A stretch of 64,000 bases of DNA from Phymorhynchus buccinoides (taxonomy: Eukaryota; Mollusca; Gastropoda; Neogastropoda; Raphitomidae). Below the pieces are notes generated by a model, which ran no database searches, was not told the origin of the DNA, and saw only the letters and a program-made list of their open reading frames with translations. Positions 1 through 10,345 of the stretch are shown here, in pieces (positions within the stretch are counted from its first letter, which is position 1; every line of letters starts with the position of its first letter). The stretch covers positions 59,036,177 to 59,100,176 of the forward strand of contig CM065684.1 in assembly GCA_017654935.2 (NCBI GenBank), given 5' to 3'. The position numbers were made by a program, and so were the translations under genes.

Positions 1-390
1 TGCTGCACTGATTTTCACACACACACACTTTAAAAATTCATTAAAAAAATACTCGCTTGAATCATCACTAAATTTACCTGTGTCGATCTGCTGCTACAAA
101 CCCAAGATCGTTTCAACACTTTCGATGCTCTTTTTGATTCGCCTAAGTTCAGATTCTGCCACTTTTTCCACAGTAAATGCTTCGTCGGCACTATCGCCAT
201 CTTGTAGAGGTTCACGCCCAAAGTTGTCAGTTTCCATCGTCGAAAATCGATTGAAAATTACAAAATTTAGCCTACAAATGAAGATGGCGGAAGGTTGTAC
301 TTTCCCTGAGCGAACTGCGCATGTCACGGAAGTAAAGGATTCAGCTGACACATTCCAGTTTCGGGGGAGCTCAAAGAAAACTATTTAGAA
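1..390 (-). mobile_element. Copy of a TTAA-type (piggyBac-like) element, cut by window edge
   Basis: Bases 1 to about 360 match 57,611-57,957 closely, so this is a dispersed repeat. The 57.5-kb copy is bounded by TTAA and short inverted repeats. On the minus strand both copies encode an acidic short peptide starting METD (here from base 239), followed by DGDS and AESEL segments, of the kind found at the N-terminus of DDE transposases. The reading frame is short and there is no catalytic domain. The left end lies outside the window, and after about 357 the match to the other copy stops, so the right end is missing or rearranged. Superfamily assignment is inferred from the other copy. Confidence 0.5.
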
Positions 391-570
391 GATTTGTTTT
401 TAAGGCAGGAGGTTGGGCCAATAAGTCAGAAAAATAGTTGATGATAGTAAGAAAAGGGAAAGGCAAGAATGAAAAAGAGTGATAGATTAGAGAAAGTTGA
501 TAGCGCAGGACTTCCAGAAGGTGGGGGAACTACTTGTACTGAAAAACCTTCTGGTATCTCCATTGGAAGA
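388..570 (-). repeat. Partial copy of GAA-tailed short repeat family
   Basis: Diverged, truncated copy, in reverse orientation, of the dispersed family described at 5,147-5,473. Recognisable blocks are GGGCCAATAAG, GATGATAGTAAG, GTGATAGATTAGAG and CCAGAAGGTGGGGGAACTA. The GAA-rich end is absent. Confidence 0.6.
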
Positions 571-582
571 TTGGAGAGTGTT

Positions 583-709
583 AAAGACCCCCCACGTCAC
601 GTGTCCAAATCATGGTTTTCATGTGTTTTCCCTCTTACAGCTGGTAAGGAATCTTAACAAATCTGCCAAGCATAAGAGGGAATGTGACACGTGACGTGGG
701 GGGGTCTTT
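583..709. mobile_element. Fold-back MITE with CACGTCACGTG arms
   Basis: Left arm AAAGACCCCCCACGTCACG at 583 is answered by its reverse complement ending at 709. The interior carries TTTTCCCTCTTA and TAAGAGGGAA, so almost the whole 127 bp can fold into one hairpin. A single related arm occurs at 50,920-50,985 in EML intron 17. Non-autonomous; superfamily not determined. Confidence 0.7.
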
Positions 710-755
710 GAGTGTATTGTCAAGTGATCATGGTGATTGATGGATGTTGCCGCAG

Positions 756-806
756 ATTGGAAGGGAGCAGGTTGTGTATGTGAGGGTGCCTATTGGATAC
801 GTGCAG
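756..806 (+). CDS. Candidate internal coding exon of an unrecognised gene
   Basis: A 51-nt segment between CCGCAG and GTGGGT, open in one frame as 17 codons reading IGREQVVYVRVPIGYVQ. It starts and ends in phase 0, which fits the candidate exon at 7,542-7,592, itself in phase 0 with the exon at 9,781. Codon choice looks like coding sequence and differs from the AT-rich surroundings. The polypyrimidine tract before the acceptor is weak and the 44-bp minisatellite begins about 15 bp after the donor. I do not recognise the protein. It could be a chance open segment; upstream exons would lie left of the window. Confidence 0.4.
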
Positions 807-818
807 GTGGGTCTTAGG

Positions 819-1450
819 CTGGGGGTCAACTCTTTTAGCTTAGACCACATATTACAAATAGACTGGGGGTCAAGTCTTTTAGATTAGACCACATATTACA
901 AATAGACTGGGGGTCAACTCTTTTAGCTTAGACCATATATTACAAATAGACTGGGGGTCAAGTCTTTTAGCTTAGACCACATATTACAAATAGACTGGGG
1001 GTCAACTCTTTTAGCTTAGACCACATATTACAAATAGACTGGGGGTCAAGTCTTTTAGCTTAGACCACATATTGCAAATAGACTGGGGGTCAACTCTTTT
1101 AGCTTAGACCACATATTACAAATAGACTGGGGGTCAACTCTTTTAGCTTAGACCACATATTACAAATAGACTGGGGGTCAAGTCTTTTAGCTTAGACCAC
1201 ATATTGCAAATAGACTGGGGGTCAACTCTTTTAGCTTAGACCACATATTACAAATAGACTGGGGGTCAACTCTTTTAGCTTAGACCAAATATTACAAACA
1301 GAACAAGTCTTGGGCATCACCGGTAGGTTGGGGTCGTGATTGTTCGGTCTGGGGTCAACTCTTTTAGCTTAGACCAAATATTACAAACAGAACGAGTCTT
1401 GGGCATCACCGGTAGGTTGGGGTCGTGATTGTTCGACAAACACATTCTGC
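819..1450. repeat. 44-bp minisatellite
   Basis: About ten head-to-tail copies of a 44-bp unit containing CTGGGGGTCAA, TCTTTTAGCTTAGACC and ATATTACAAATAGA. The last two units are longer (about 85 bp) and add TCTTGGGCATCACCGGTAGG. Copies differ by single bases, for example AACTC/AAGTC and ATTACA/ATTGCA, in a partly alternating pattern that suggests a two-unit higher-order repeat. Confidence 0.9.
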
Positions 1451-2432
1451 ATGCCGGGCGAATGAGTAGTATAGCTACTCTTTTACCCAGTCTTTTTCAT
1501 TCTGCCCTCGGTCCGAAGGAACTGAGAACAGATTGTTTTGGGTTCTGTCTGTGCGTCAACAAAGGAGTGTAGGATTTGACCTTGTTTCATTTTTTATTTA
1601 ATAGGTTTTGTACCATTTTGAACAGATTTTGTAGCGTTGACTAGATTTTTGTTAGATTTTTTTTTCTTTCATGTGTGTATATATATATATCAGGTTAAGT
1701 GAAGTGAAAAGAGAAAAGCAATCAGAAAGAGAAAAGAACATTAACCCTATGCCTCCCGATCAATCGAACCGAGAATCGATCCTATTGCATAAGAGAAGGG
1801 GAGTAACTCCGAACGTCACACCAAATCTTTTATCTAAAAAAATCACCCAGAATAAAGTCGAACTCACATTTCGTTTCTGAAAGATGCATATTGAATAGCA
1901 ATGATGATATTTTCATTCGAAAGCTAACACAATGTCACACAACAAACCATGAATTAGAAGAAAAAATCCGTAATGGCGCTCCGAGCATCGCGCAGAGTCA
2001 ATGCTGCACACGTCACGTGGAAAGAAGAAAACAATTTGGGGTCACTTCGAAAAATCCGTTCAAAAAGACTATTGGGTGCTTTCCCTTGCTGTAAAGACCA
2101 AAAACGGATCAGTAAGTGTCAGGAACAGGAAGAACTAACCTAGTATATTGCATTGTGGGTAGGGAGAAAGTGAAAGTGAACGTACTAGACCTGGCATTCA
2201 GCGGGCGCAATCGGCGTCATCGGTCACCAGGGAAGGAAAAAAAATTGGAGTTAACGTTTCTAACATTCCAGCTCTGTTTAGGTGGGTTTTTTCGTGTGAG
2301 ACATGAAAAGTTCAAGCAGAAAATGTCATTGCGTGGTGTTGCTTTTAGTTATACAGTAACAGATGGACATAGGGACACACTAAAAAGGAACACATATTAT
2401 CACATGTACATGTATGTTCTTGCAAGTGTTCG

Positions 2433-2464
<32 letters not shown>

Positions 2465-2763
2465 TTTATCCGGCATGTTATGACAAACGGGCGTTTATTT
2501 TTTGGGTGTTGTCAGTTCTGTTTACTTTATACATAGTTGTATGATATGCAAATTTATGCACATTGCTTCTTTTTTTTTGTGCTTCTTCTTTTTTTGATAT
2601 AAAAGAGGCAAATTGTGGAATAGCGAGAACTAGTCTGCCTTCTTTAATCAAATCTCTTTTCGCATTTTTCTTATTTTTGTTTGGTTGAGAATTTTTGTGT
2701 AGTATTATTATGTTCCTTTACGTTTATTTTATTTTTTTAATTCATTTTCTCCCGAGGGTTTTG
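1451..2763. other. Stretch without recognised gene
   Basis: AT-rich DNA with a short TA run near 1,678-1,690 and a (CA)n run at 2,440-2,463. The open frames on the plus strand at 1,671-2,544 show no domain, no splice context and run into the microsatellite. I see nothing else. Confidence 0.5.
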
Positions 2764-2900
2764 TTTTTGTTATAGCGCCTATTCTCTGATTTAGGGCTCT
2801 AAGCGCTTTACATATTTAATACAAATACAACATAGAATATACATTATCTTATACAATCAGAACATGACGAACATACATAAATTTTACATGAGTAGAATAT
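2764..2900. repeat. Copy of the GCGCTTTACA repeat family
   Basis: Contains TTATAGCGCCTATTCTCTG followed by CTAAGCGCTTTACATATTTAA. The same pair of blocks, usually preceded by an (AAT)n run, occurs at 6,285-6,430, 10,735-10,890, 20,850-20,960 and, split by an insertion, at 55,355-56,600. Non-coding dispersed repeat. Confidence 0.6.
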
Positions 2901-2970
2901 AGAAAAGTACATATATACAAATGAACAAAAACACATATCTTGAAAAAGGTACACAACTTACAGAAACACA

Positions 2971-2999
2971 TGCACACACACACACGCGCGCACACGCGC

Positions 3000-3043
<44 letters not shown>
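2971..3043. repeat. (CA)n microsatellite
   Basis: CA dinucleotide run interrupted by CGCG steps, ending in a pure CA tract. It creates a false coding signal on both strands (poly Thr-His or Cys-Val). Confidence 0.95.
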
Positions 3044-3046
<3 letters not shown>

Positions 3047-3112
3047 ACGTTTTTCGATTTTGTGTCTATCAGAATTCGTGATTTGATTTGTTTGAATTTT
3101 GTTCACAACATA

Positions 3113-3760
3113 CAGGGTTCGTTCAGGGTCCTTGAAACCTTGAAAAGTCCTGGAAAATTGACATGGCCTTTTCCAGGGCTTCAAAAGTGCTTGAAAAACA
3201 GCAAAGGCCCCAAAGCTCCTGGAAAATTCCTGGAATTTTCAGTATCGTCTGACCACGTCTTTAATCTCAATCGAGCAAAGTCAAAATCTGTCCTCCACAA
3301 AAACTATTGAAGGTTAAAACTAAATTCAAATGAAAACCCCCAAAAACTTTCATGGTCATACCGATATCATGATCATAGCAGACGACATTTGCGCGAATTG
3401 TCTGCCGCTGAAGTTACTTCCCTTTACCGTACTTCCGTTCTCCGGTAAAGCCTAAAGGAGACTGCATTTTCAACGATGTTTGACTGCAAAAAAGAATATC
3501 AGAGCTGGTTAGCTCCGTCAACACATGGTTAAAAACTGAAAGCTAATTGCACAGTATGCAAAAAGAACTTTGACATTGCCAGCATGGGCGAGAGTGCTGT
3601 AAAAATCCATTGTCAAGCCAGAAGTACAAGCAACACAGGCGGAGATCAGGCGGGAACGAAACCAGCATTGACTGGTATGCCAGATTGAGTCCTTGAAATT
3701 TAGTAAACTGGTCCTGGAAATGTCCTGGAATATTTTTTACACAGATCTGTACGAACCCTG
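3113..3760 (+). mobile_element. hAT-type element remnant with BED-like finger
   Basis: Starts CAGGGTTCG at 3,113 and ends CGAACCCTG at 3,760, inverted repeats of the hAT type. Both sides carry AACATA next to the element, a possible decayed target duplication. Inside, from 3,476 on the plus strand, a frame reads MFDCKKEYQSWLAPSTHG, then a stop, then KLKANCTVCKKNFDIASMG and ESAVKIHCQ. The C-x2-C ... H-x-C spacing resembles the BED zinc finger at the start of hAT transposases. No RNase-H-like catalytic domain is present, so this is a dead internally deleted copy. Confidence 0.75.
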
Positions 3761-5064
3761 AACATAAAAGTTGTGATTGGGATCAAATGGATGTTAAGCT
3801 AGCAGAATATGAGGGGGGGAGGGGAGGATTTGTCTCAAGAGCTAAGTATAGTCTTAGCAATAAGAGACCGACCTTGAAGGAGAGTTGGGGATCCTTGACA
3901 AAAAAACAGGTGCAATGACCGGTTTCGAGTGTAGCTCTTCTTCGGGCTGAACACACTTGTAGGAAAAACTGTTATGTGCTGACTATATAGCAATAAGTAT
4001 GGGAAAGGTTGGAATGGAGTTTAAGGGGTGGGGGTTGGTGTGTGTGAGGAATAGTAGTAGCAGCACACTTGCATGATGTCATTTCCGTTCTCTGGTGCGT
4101 TCAGTGTTGCATTTGCAGACTTTGATGGAACACACCTAGTGTTGCATTTTGAATTTAGTGTCAGTCTTTTTCATTATGTGCCACTTCTCTTCTCTGTCTC
4201 TTGTCTTGTTTTCTTGACAAACAGTCCACCTTTGGAGGGCCTGCTTTCTCAGATCTGCAGGTGTGTACCTTCCGTGTACACAGTGTGTAAAAATCGATAC
4301 AATACCCAACATGGCTGTTGTGACTGTTTTCATGTTGCACTACAGCTAGTCCAACAGTTGTTTGTATGGTCTCTATACACACATTTTTCACACTTTCCCC
4401 ATGGCAACACAGTGATAGGATAGTCATAATATGACTTAAATATCACTTTGTTGCAATGTGAAAAAAGTGAAAAATGTTCACGTATACAGAGACCTTACGC
4501 TGCAGTGCTTTTGAGAAGTAAGTTTTGTAAGCGGCTTACAGTTTTGTGTTAGTGGGCTGGATGAAGCTTAGTTGCCCTGTTGCAGGGATCCTGAAGTCAC
4601 CATTGACTTTCTTCGTTGTTTGGGTGTTTTACTGTTCGCAGAATTGGCAATTGAATGTTTGGAGAAATGCTTTTGTGGGATAGATATGTCTAGATCCCAG
4701 CATGCTTGTCTGTGTTTTAGGTGTGGATAAACTGAGATTATGTGTGCTGTTGCACAAAAGGCAAGGCTTGTAAAAGTTAAGTTCAGTTAAGATCATATTA
4801 GTCTCTTACATGTGGAAAGAAGTTTCAGTTATGAAAAGAAAATTCTGCAATTTCTTGATTTTGCATTTGATTTTGAAAAATAATAAAAACCCAAAACTAT
4901 GACATTCTTCAGAAAGAGGTAGAACAAACAATTGTCATTTTCTTGGGTATGTTTAGGTAATTCTTATGTGTAATTAATGTTTACTTGGTATGTATCTCTA
5001 AAAAAGCATAATCGACTAAGAGCATTTCATTTCTCATGTACCTTGTCAAACACTTTTCTAACAA
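3761..5064. other. Stretch without recognised gene
   Basis: Unique-looking AT-rich DNA. The 116-codon open frame at 4,073-4,423 overlaps two antisense frames, has no recognisable domain and no splice context. Nothing else supported. Confidence 0.4.
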
Positions 5065-5088
5065 CCCCCCCCCCCCCCCCCCCCCCCC
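5065..5088. repeat. Poly(C) run, 24 nt
   Basis: Pure C homopolymer. Similar long runs occur at 12,866, 17,467 and 18,181 (C) and 13,217 and 56,969 (G). Confidence 0.95.
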
Positions 5089-5146
5089 TTTTTCTGCTTT
5101 ACACAATGAAACGTACGTGTTAGCTGTTACATTGAGATATGAAAAG

Positions 5147-5473
5147 CCCCCCCATGGGGATACCGGGGGTCTTTTTGTATAAATAGTTCCCCCACCTTCT
5201 GGAAGTTCTGTGCTTGTAACTTCCTCTAATCTGTCACTCTCTTTGACTCTGCCTTTTTCCTTTGCTTACTGTCATCTACTACCTTTCTGCCTTACCGGTC
5301 CATTCTCCTGCTGTTTTTCATGAAACACTTTCAAAAACATTTCCTCCAGCCGAAGTCGGACTTGCTGGGCCTAACTATTTCTTAGTTAGGCGCATAACAG
5401 CAGCATGATGCATCTGCGCTCATCATTGACAGGAAACTGTCTGAGCGATCGAAGAAGAAGAAGAAGAAGATAG
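5147..5473 (+). repeat. GAA-tailed short repeat (SINE-like), near full-length reference copy
   Basis: Begins near GGGGATACCGGGGGTC, passes through TAGTTCCCCCACCTTCTGG, TCTGTCACTCTCTTTGACTC, CTGCCTTACCGGTCCATTC, CCAGCCGAAGTCGG, TTAGTTAGGCGCATAAC and GACAGGAAACTGTCTGAG, and ends in (GAA)n. At least eleven copies in both orientations lie in the window, several truncated at the head. The one-sided simple-repeat tail and frequent head loss suggest a retrotransposed SINE; I do not see clear A and B boxes. Confidence 0.75.
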
Positions 5474-5889
5474 AAAATTGAAATGAATTTTACAGCAATG
5501 CATTTGAACATATGTTGCTAAAATTTGCACACTGCTTTAAATGATCAATATGTTGTGGCATTTTTAAAATAATATTTTTTTGTTTTTTTTGGTATAGGGA
5601 ATGGAACGCCATAAGGTATTACTTATTGATGTTTTTGCAGTTCTTTTTTAGTTTGTTTGTTTATAATTGTTCAATGTTGTGTTATTTTAAAGCATACAGT
5701 TACTCACTCCCCACCCCCACCCCCACCTTCCAGCCGTTGCTATTTTTGTTATTGTTCTTCTTTGGAACCTTACTTTGTAGATTCTTTACTATGTTATAAT
5801 CAGTATAAGTTACACACTGGCTTAATAAACTCCCCTCTCTCTATGTCTGTCTGTCTCTCTTTCCCTTGTCTCTTCTCTCTCTTCTTTCC

Positions 5890-5955
<66 letters not shown>

Positions 5956-6284
5956 ACAGCTGTTCCGTCGCACACAAAGTCAAGCTGTATAGTTTAAAAA
6001 ACTGAATCTAGAAATCTTAGATTTTAAAAAAATGCACCAAGCTTATCCCTATAAGATATTTTGTCTGTATGTTCTACATAGTATTTTAAATAAAAATAAT
6101 TCCATCAGATTAATTGTAAAACCATTTTTTGTTGAGCAGCATCATGAAACATATTTAGTAGAAAATGTTCTTAAATAATTCACTTAGTAACGCAAACATA
6201 AATAAAAATGTCCTGAGTGAAAATCTAGCAATGTCCACTGAATATAACTAATTTATTCACATACTACAGCATGTTCTTGACTGT
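5474..6284. other. AT-rich stretch with (CT)n run
   Basis: Contains a (CT)n microsatellite at about 5,893-5,953 that produces a false poly-Leu-Ser frame. No gene recognised. Confidence 0.7.
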
Positions 6285-6430
6285 TATTTATAATAATAAT
6301 TATAATAATAGTACATTTATATATCGCTTTGCCTCAAATGAGCCCAAAGCGCTTTACAATCAATTCTTCATCAACAAGTAGATAACAAAAATAGTATTTA
6401 AGAATGACACAAACCAGCAACAACGCATAT
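6285..6430. repeat. Copy of the GCGCTTTACA repeat family
   Basis: An (AAT)n-rich run leads into TACATTTATATATCGCTTTGCC and AAAGCGCTTTACAATCAA. See 2,764-2,900. Confidence 0.6.
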
Positions 6431-6437
6431 ACAAAGC

Positions 6438-6552
<115 letters not shown>

Positions 6553-6647
6553 ATGAAACATTACTTATGGTAAACTAAAGTTGGCTTGAAAAAACTTCTG
6601 AAAATATAGATGAACTAAATGTTCCTCCTGAAACAGCTGTGTCTTAA

Positions 6648-6909
6648 GCCGGCGACAGACTATGTGACTGCCTCATGTGACTCGATCAGGTCGTGACGTT
6701 TCACCTCATTTGCATACCATCCTTCTCGATCAGTCTGACTCAGTCGGGCCCAGTCAGGTGACAGGGCCGAATAGGGCGGGTTCTAAATTTCACTGATCCA
6801 CTCTGATCGAGTCAGATGGCTTGTGACCTCTTCTGTGCGGGAAACAAAATTTGATCTACGTCACGACCTGATCGAGTCATATGAGGCAGTCGCATAGTCT
6901 GTTGCCGGC
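6648..6909. mobile_element. Fold-back MITE with about 50-bp inverted arms
   Basis: Left arm GCCGGCGACAGACTATGTGA... CTCGATCAGGTCGTGACG is answered at the right by CGTCACGACCTGATCGAG ... CATAGTCTGTTGCCGGC. Mismatches are few. The interior has short CTCGATCAG / CTGATCGAGTC motifs in both orientations. Non-coding; flanked by TTAA on the left and TTTA on the right, so the target duplication is uncertain. Confidence 0.85.
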
Positions 6910-7541
6910 TTTACACATGAGTATGTCTGTTCCTTTTTGTTTTGTTCATGACAATATTGTATCACAAAATGAAGATTGTAGCATCTGTTATGTATGATTT
7001 AGCTTGGTAAAATTATGAGTGACAGCCTAGTCATTCACACAATAATTTGAAGAAACAACGACATCTAACAAATTAATACTGTTGATATTTTGGACACTAA
7101 CACTACTATTGCTTTATATTTTAACAACTAGTGATGTTTCTGCAATTACATAATTAATCACATGAATATCTTGATGATGGTTAAAAGGAAATGTACGTTT
7201 GCATACGAATTTGTTTATATAAAAAAGATGGACAATGAGAGAATCGTATGTAGGTAAACAGTAGGTGTTATGTGATATATGAAACACATTGATTGATTAA
7301 AGTTTCGTCTCATGTTTAGTTTCTTATTCAAGTTCTTGTTGTCTAGAAAAAGGGACATACCCTGAGATGATGATATTTTTATTTTCATTATTGTTCCCTT
7401 GGATTTTTACCTTACATCACCTAGTTTAGTTTTGTTGGTAGTCAGTCCTTTTTATTCCTTCTCTTCATTCATTCCACAATTTCTGCTTTCATTCTGTCTT
7501 TCGATTTTTATTAACCTCTTTACCTCCGCCGTCTATTTCAG

Positions 7542-7592
7542 CAATTTGAAGAGGGCGATGCCACCTCCCCAGAGACTGACAGAACCCAGAAG
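7542..7592 (+). CDS. Candidate penultimate coding exon of an unrecognised gene
   Basis: Preceded by CTATTTCAG and followed by GTAACT. The 51 nt read QFEEGDATSPETDRTQK, 17 codons beginning and ending in phase 0, joining without frame change to the exon at 9,781. The peptide is acidic and polar, like a disordered cytoplasmic tail. The intron that follows (7,593-9,780) is filled with repeats. I do not recognise the protein family. Confidence 0.55.
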
Positions 7593-7616
7593 GTAACTGA
7601 TCATTCACGCCTTTTA

Positions 7617-7788
7617 CACTGGAACCTCCCTTATAAGACCTTGAAAAATCATCCAAAATAAGGTCTTCAGTGGGAGGGAGTTGTAATAGGGAGGTAATTT
7701 TAATACTTACAAAGAAGGGCAATGTCTCAGAGCGGTAGGTTTTTAAGTGGGAGGGAGTCTTAAAAGGGAGATACGGGAGGTTCCACTG
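7617..7788. mobile_element. TA-flanked MITE, CACTGGAACCTCCC family
   Basis: 172 bp bounded by TA, with inverted ends: left CACTGGAACCTCCCTTATAA, right CGGGAGGTTCCACTG. The interior reads GACCTTGAAAAATCATCC, then AGGTCTTCAGTGGGAGG and CTTACAAAGAAGGGCAATG. Same family at 18,454, 34,319-35,304 and 49,274. CAGT-type ends with TA duplication fit the Tc1/mariner-pogo group. Confidence 0.8.
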
Positions 7789-8033
7789 TATTTTCCGTTG
7801 CTTAGATAGCAGTACAATTCCGCTCGATATAACTAGTTGATGTGGTAGGCTTAGCTTTTTGAAATCCAGAAATGAACAGCTAGCTATGTCTTCTTCTTCT
7901 TCTGTGTTCCTAGGCCATGTGGCCATAATGGGTGAGGTACGTATGTGTCCGGTTTTCATTGGTCTCCCTGCTGCATGCAGCCGACACATTACAATTTCAG
8001 AGGAGCTCATAGTATGATAGAACATTGTTTGGA

Positions 8034-8226
8034 AGATTTATTTTTTGGGGGGAAAGGCAGGAGAATGGGCCAATAAGTATAAAAAAAAAATTTAAAAGGT
8101 GATAGTAAGAAAAGCAAATGGCAAGTCATAGAGAGTGACAGATTAGAAGGAGTTTGTAGCACAGAACTTTCAGAAGGTGGGGAACTATTTGTACAACACA
8201 GAGACACACGCCCGCCCCCTGATATC
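8034..8226 (-). repeat. Partial GAA-tailed short repeat, reverse
   Basis: Diverged head part of the family at 5,147, with AGGCAGGAGAATGGGCC, GACAGATTAGAAGG and CAGAAGGTGGGGAACTATT. Confidence 0.6.
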
Positions 8227-8554
8227 CCCATGAGGGTAAGCAAGCTATGTCACTTTTACTGTTTACTGTTTTGGAGCATTTTGTAGTTGTTTAGAGTGTG
8301 GATGTTTGTGAATGACAGAAACTAAACACTGAATACAAATATTTCCCAGTGATATTATTGCAGCTTTGTTGTTTGCAAGTTGAGCCTTTTATGTCGAAGA
8401 TTGCTGATGACTCTGATTAGGAGAAGCTGAAAACTCCACATGATGTTAACTTTGTGAATTATTGCACCTCTTTTACTTGTTTACTTATTAGTCAGCACAA
8501 AGGGAAAAAGCTGCGTAATGTTTTCAGGGGAACTCGTCTGTTCCTGATTATCTA

Positions 8555-8668
8555 TCTATCGTATTCTTACCATGATAGCATTTGAACAGAGGCACGCAGG
8601 AGGCTGACATTCTGCTTGCGGATAAATAATTAGGATATCTGGGCCAAGTTCGAGCATGAAGGTCATTG
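8555..8668. repeat. Copy of the GAAGGTCA repeat family
   Basis: ACCATGATAGCATTTGAAC, GACATTCTGCTTGCGGATAA and TTCGAGCATGAAGGTCATT match, with divergence, 17,040-17,150 and 55,010-55,225. Non-coding. Confidence 0.5.
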
Positions 8669-9676
8669 GTCTTCTTCTTCTTCGTCAATCGCTCCAACAG
8701 TTTCCTGTCATTATGAGCGCAGATACGCCATGCTGCCGTTATACGCCTAAAAATAGGCCCAGCATGTCCATCTTCGGCTGCAGAAAATATTTCTAAGAAT
8801 TTTTTGAAAAAAGTCAGGGGAATGGACCAGCAAGGCAGAAAGATGGTAGATGACAGTAAGCAAAGGGAAAAGGCAGGAGAATGGACCAGCAAGGCAGAAA
8901 GATGGTAGATGACAGTAAGCAAAGGGAAAAGGCAGGAGAATGGACCAGCAAGGCAGAAAGATGGTAGATGACAGTAAGCAAAGGGAAAAGGCAGGAGAAT
9001 GGACCAGCAAGGCAGAAAGATGGTAGATGACAGTAAGCAAAGGGAAAAGTCAGGGGAATGGACCAGCAAGGCAGAAAGATGGTAGATGACAGTAAGCAAA
9101 GGGAAAAGTCAGGGGAATGGACCAGCAAGGCAGAAAGATGGTAGATGACAGTAAGCAAAGGGAAAAGGCAGGGGAATGGACCAGCAAGGCAGAAAGATAG
9201 TAGATGACAGTAAGCAAAGGGAAAAGGCAGGGGAATGGACCAGCAAGGCAGAAAGATGGTAGATGACAGTAAGCAAAGGGGAAAGGCAGGAGAATGGACC
9301 AGCAAGGCAGAAAGATGGTAGATGACAGTAAGCAAAGGGAAAAGGCAGGAGAATGGACCAGCAAGGCAGAAAGATAGTAGATGACAGTAAGCAAAGGGAA
9401 AAGGCAGGAGAATGGACCAGCAAGGCAGAAAGATGGTAGATGACAGTAAGCAAAGGGAAAAGGCAGGGGAATGGACCAGCAAGGCAGAAAGATGGTAGAT
9501 GACAGTAAGCAAAGGGGAAAGGCAGGAGAATGGACCAGCAAGGCAGAAAGATAGGAGATGACAGTAAGCAAATGGAAAAGGCAGAGTCAAAGAGAGAGAC
9601 AGATTAGAAGTTACAAGCACAGAAGATGGGGGAACTATTTGTACAAAAGACCCCCGGTATACCCACAGGGGGGTCA
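8669..9676 (-). repeat. GAA-tailed short repeat, reverse, internally amplified
   Basis: A reverse copy of the family at 5,147: it starts with CTTCTTCTTCTTC, has the GAGCGCAGATACGCC block and ends with GGTATACCCACAGG. Its middle has been amplified into the 59-bp minisatellite at about 8,812-9,560, so this copy is three times the usual length. It lies in the last intron of the candidate gene ending at 9,909. Confidence 0.8.
8812..9560. repeat. 59-bp minisatellite grown from a short repeat
   Basis: About 12.5 units of 59 bp, each with GGAGAATGGACCAGCAAGGC, AGAAAGATGGTAGATGACAG and TAAGCAAAGGGAAAAG. A single copy of this segment is present in the normal repeat family, so the array arose by local amplification. 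Because 59 is not a multiple of three and the unit lacks stops on the minus strand, all three minus frames stay open across it and give spurious ORFs of up to 287 codons. Confidence 0.9.
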
Positions 9677-9780
9677 TTGGTCAAAGGTCAAGTTCCTTGG
9701 AACCGAAAATGTTGCAGCAGGGCTGGTTGATCTAGCATTTTCATCCTCTAGTTTTATTTATTGATTTATTTATCTTGCAG

Positions 9781-9909
9781 CCTTTTGTTGCTGGCGTGCT
9801 GATGGAGCAGACGGACCCCAGTGCTCACCACCACGACAGCCAGCAACACCTCATGTCCTACGGTGCCACACAGAACGTGCAGCGGGAGGACAGGGACAAC
9901 GCCTAGTGT
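9781..9909 (+). CDS. Candidate last coding exon of an unrecognised gene
   Basis: Follows TTTATCTTGCAG and reads 42 codons to a TAG: PFVAGVLMEQTDPSAHHH, then DSQQHLMSYGATQNVQRE and DRDNA. Codon use is GC-rich and clearly unlike the flanks. Joined to 7,542-7,592 it forms a hydrophilic C-terminus of 59 residues with a His triplet. Start and most of the protein are missing, presumably left of the window. I cannot name the family from this tail; a membrane or trafficking protein with a cytoplasmic tail is one guess only. Confidence 0.6.
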
Positions 9910-9962
9910 ACTGAACATCAAACATCCACAGAGCAATGCTACAACATGGGTGCAACTCCCCA

Positions 9963-10345
9963 AAATCTAGGCAAAGGTGGCAGAGTGGTTAAGACGTTCG
10001 CCTGCCAAATGTAATGCGTGACTGCAGCGTGAGTGACCCGGGTTCGAATCGCGGCCTCGCCCTTTCTTTCTAGTTTGACAGGAAAATCGAACTGAATGTC
10101 GAGTCCTTCGGATGGGGACTTAAAGCTAGTCTGACCCGTGCACTTTGCGCACGTAAAAATCCCACTGCAGTTGAAAGTCGGCAAGAGCAGGGGAAAATCC
10201 CGCTGCCTGATATGGCCAAATTGATAGCTGGGTTTTCCAAGTGTGGCCCCCCTCCCCGAAAAGTTTTTAATTGGGTAGGCGCTGCACTTGCGGCGACGTT
10301 CTCTCCAGGGGACCCGAATTTCACAGCAATAAGTCTGTGACTAGA
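9963..10345 (+). mobile_element. tRNA-derived SINE
   Basis: The head has polymerase III promoter motifs: A box TGGCAGAGTGGTTAAG at 9,979 and B box GGTTCGAATC at 10,041, with tRNA-like GTTCGCCTGCCAA between. The body includes AGTCCTTCGGATGGGGACTT and AAAAATCCCACTGCAGTTG. The tail has GGGGACCCGAATTTCACAG and AAGTCTGTGAC, shared with fragments at 13,378 (plus) and 26,749, 39,012 and 49,469 (minus). It lies in the 3' flank, possibly the 3' UTR, of the candidate gene ending at 9,909. Confidence 0.8.

Noticed and set aside
8548..9677. Long minus-strand open frames (183-287 codons) with repeated hydrophobic segments
   Set aside because: They are the three stop-free frames of the 59-bp minisatellite; no splice context, no family, and all frames equally open.
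9969..10055. Possible functional tRNA gene (A and B boxes)
   Set aside because: No proper acceptor stem or anticodon arm, and the sequence continues into a SINE body and tail shared with other fragments.
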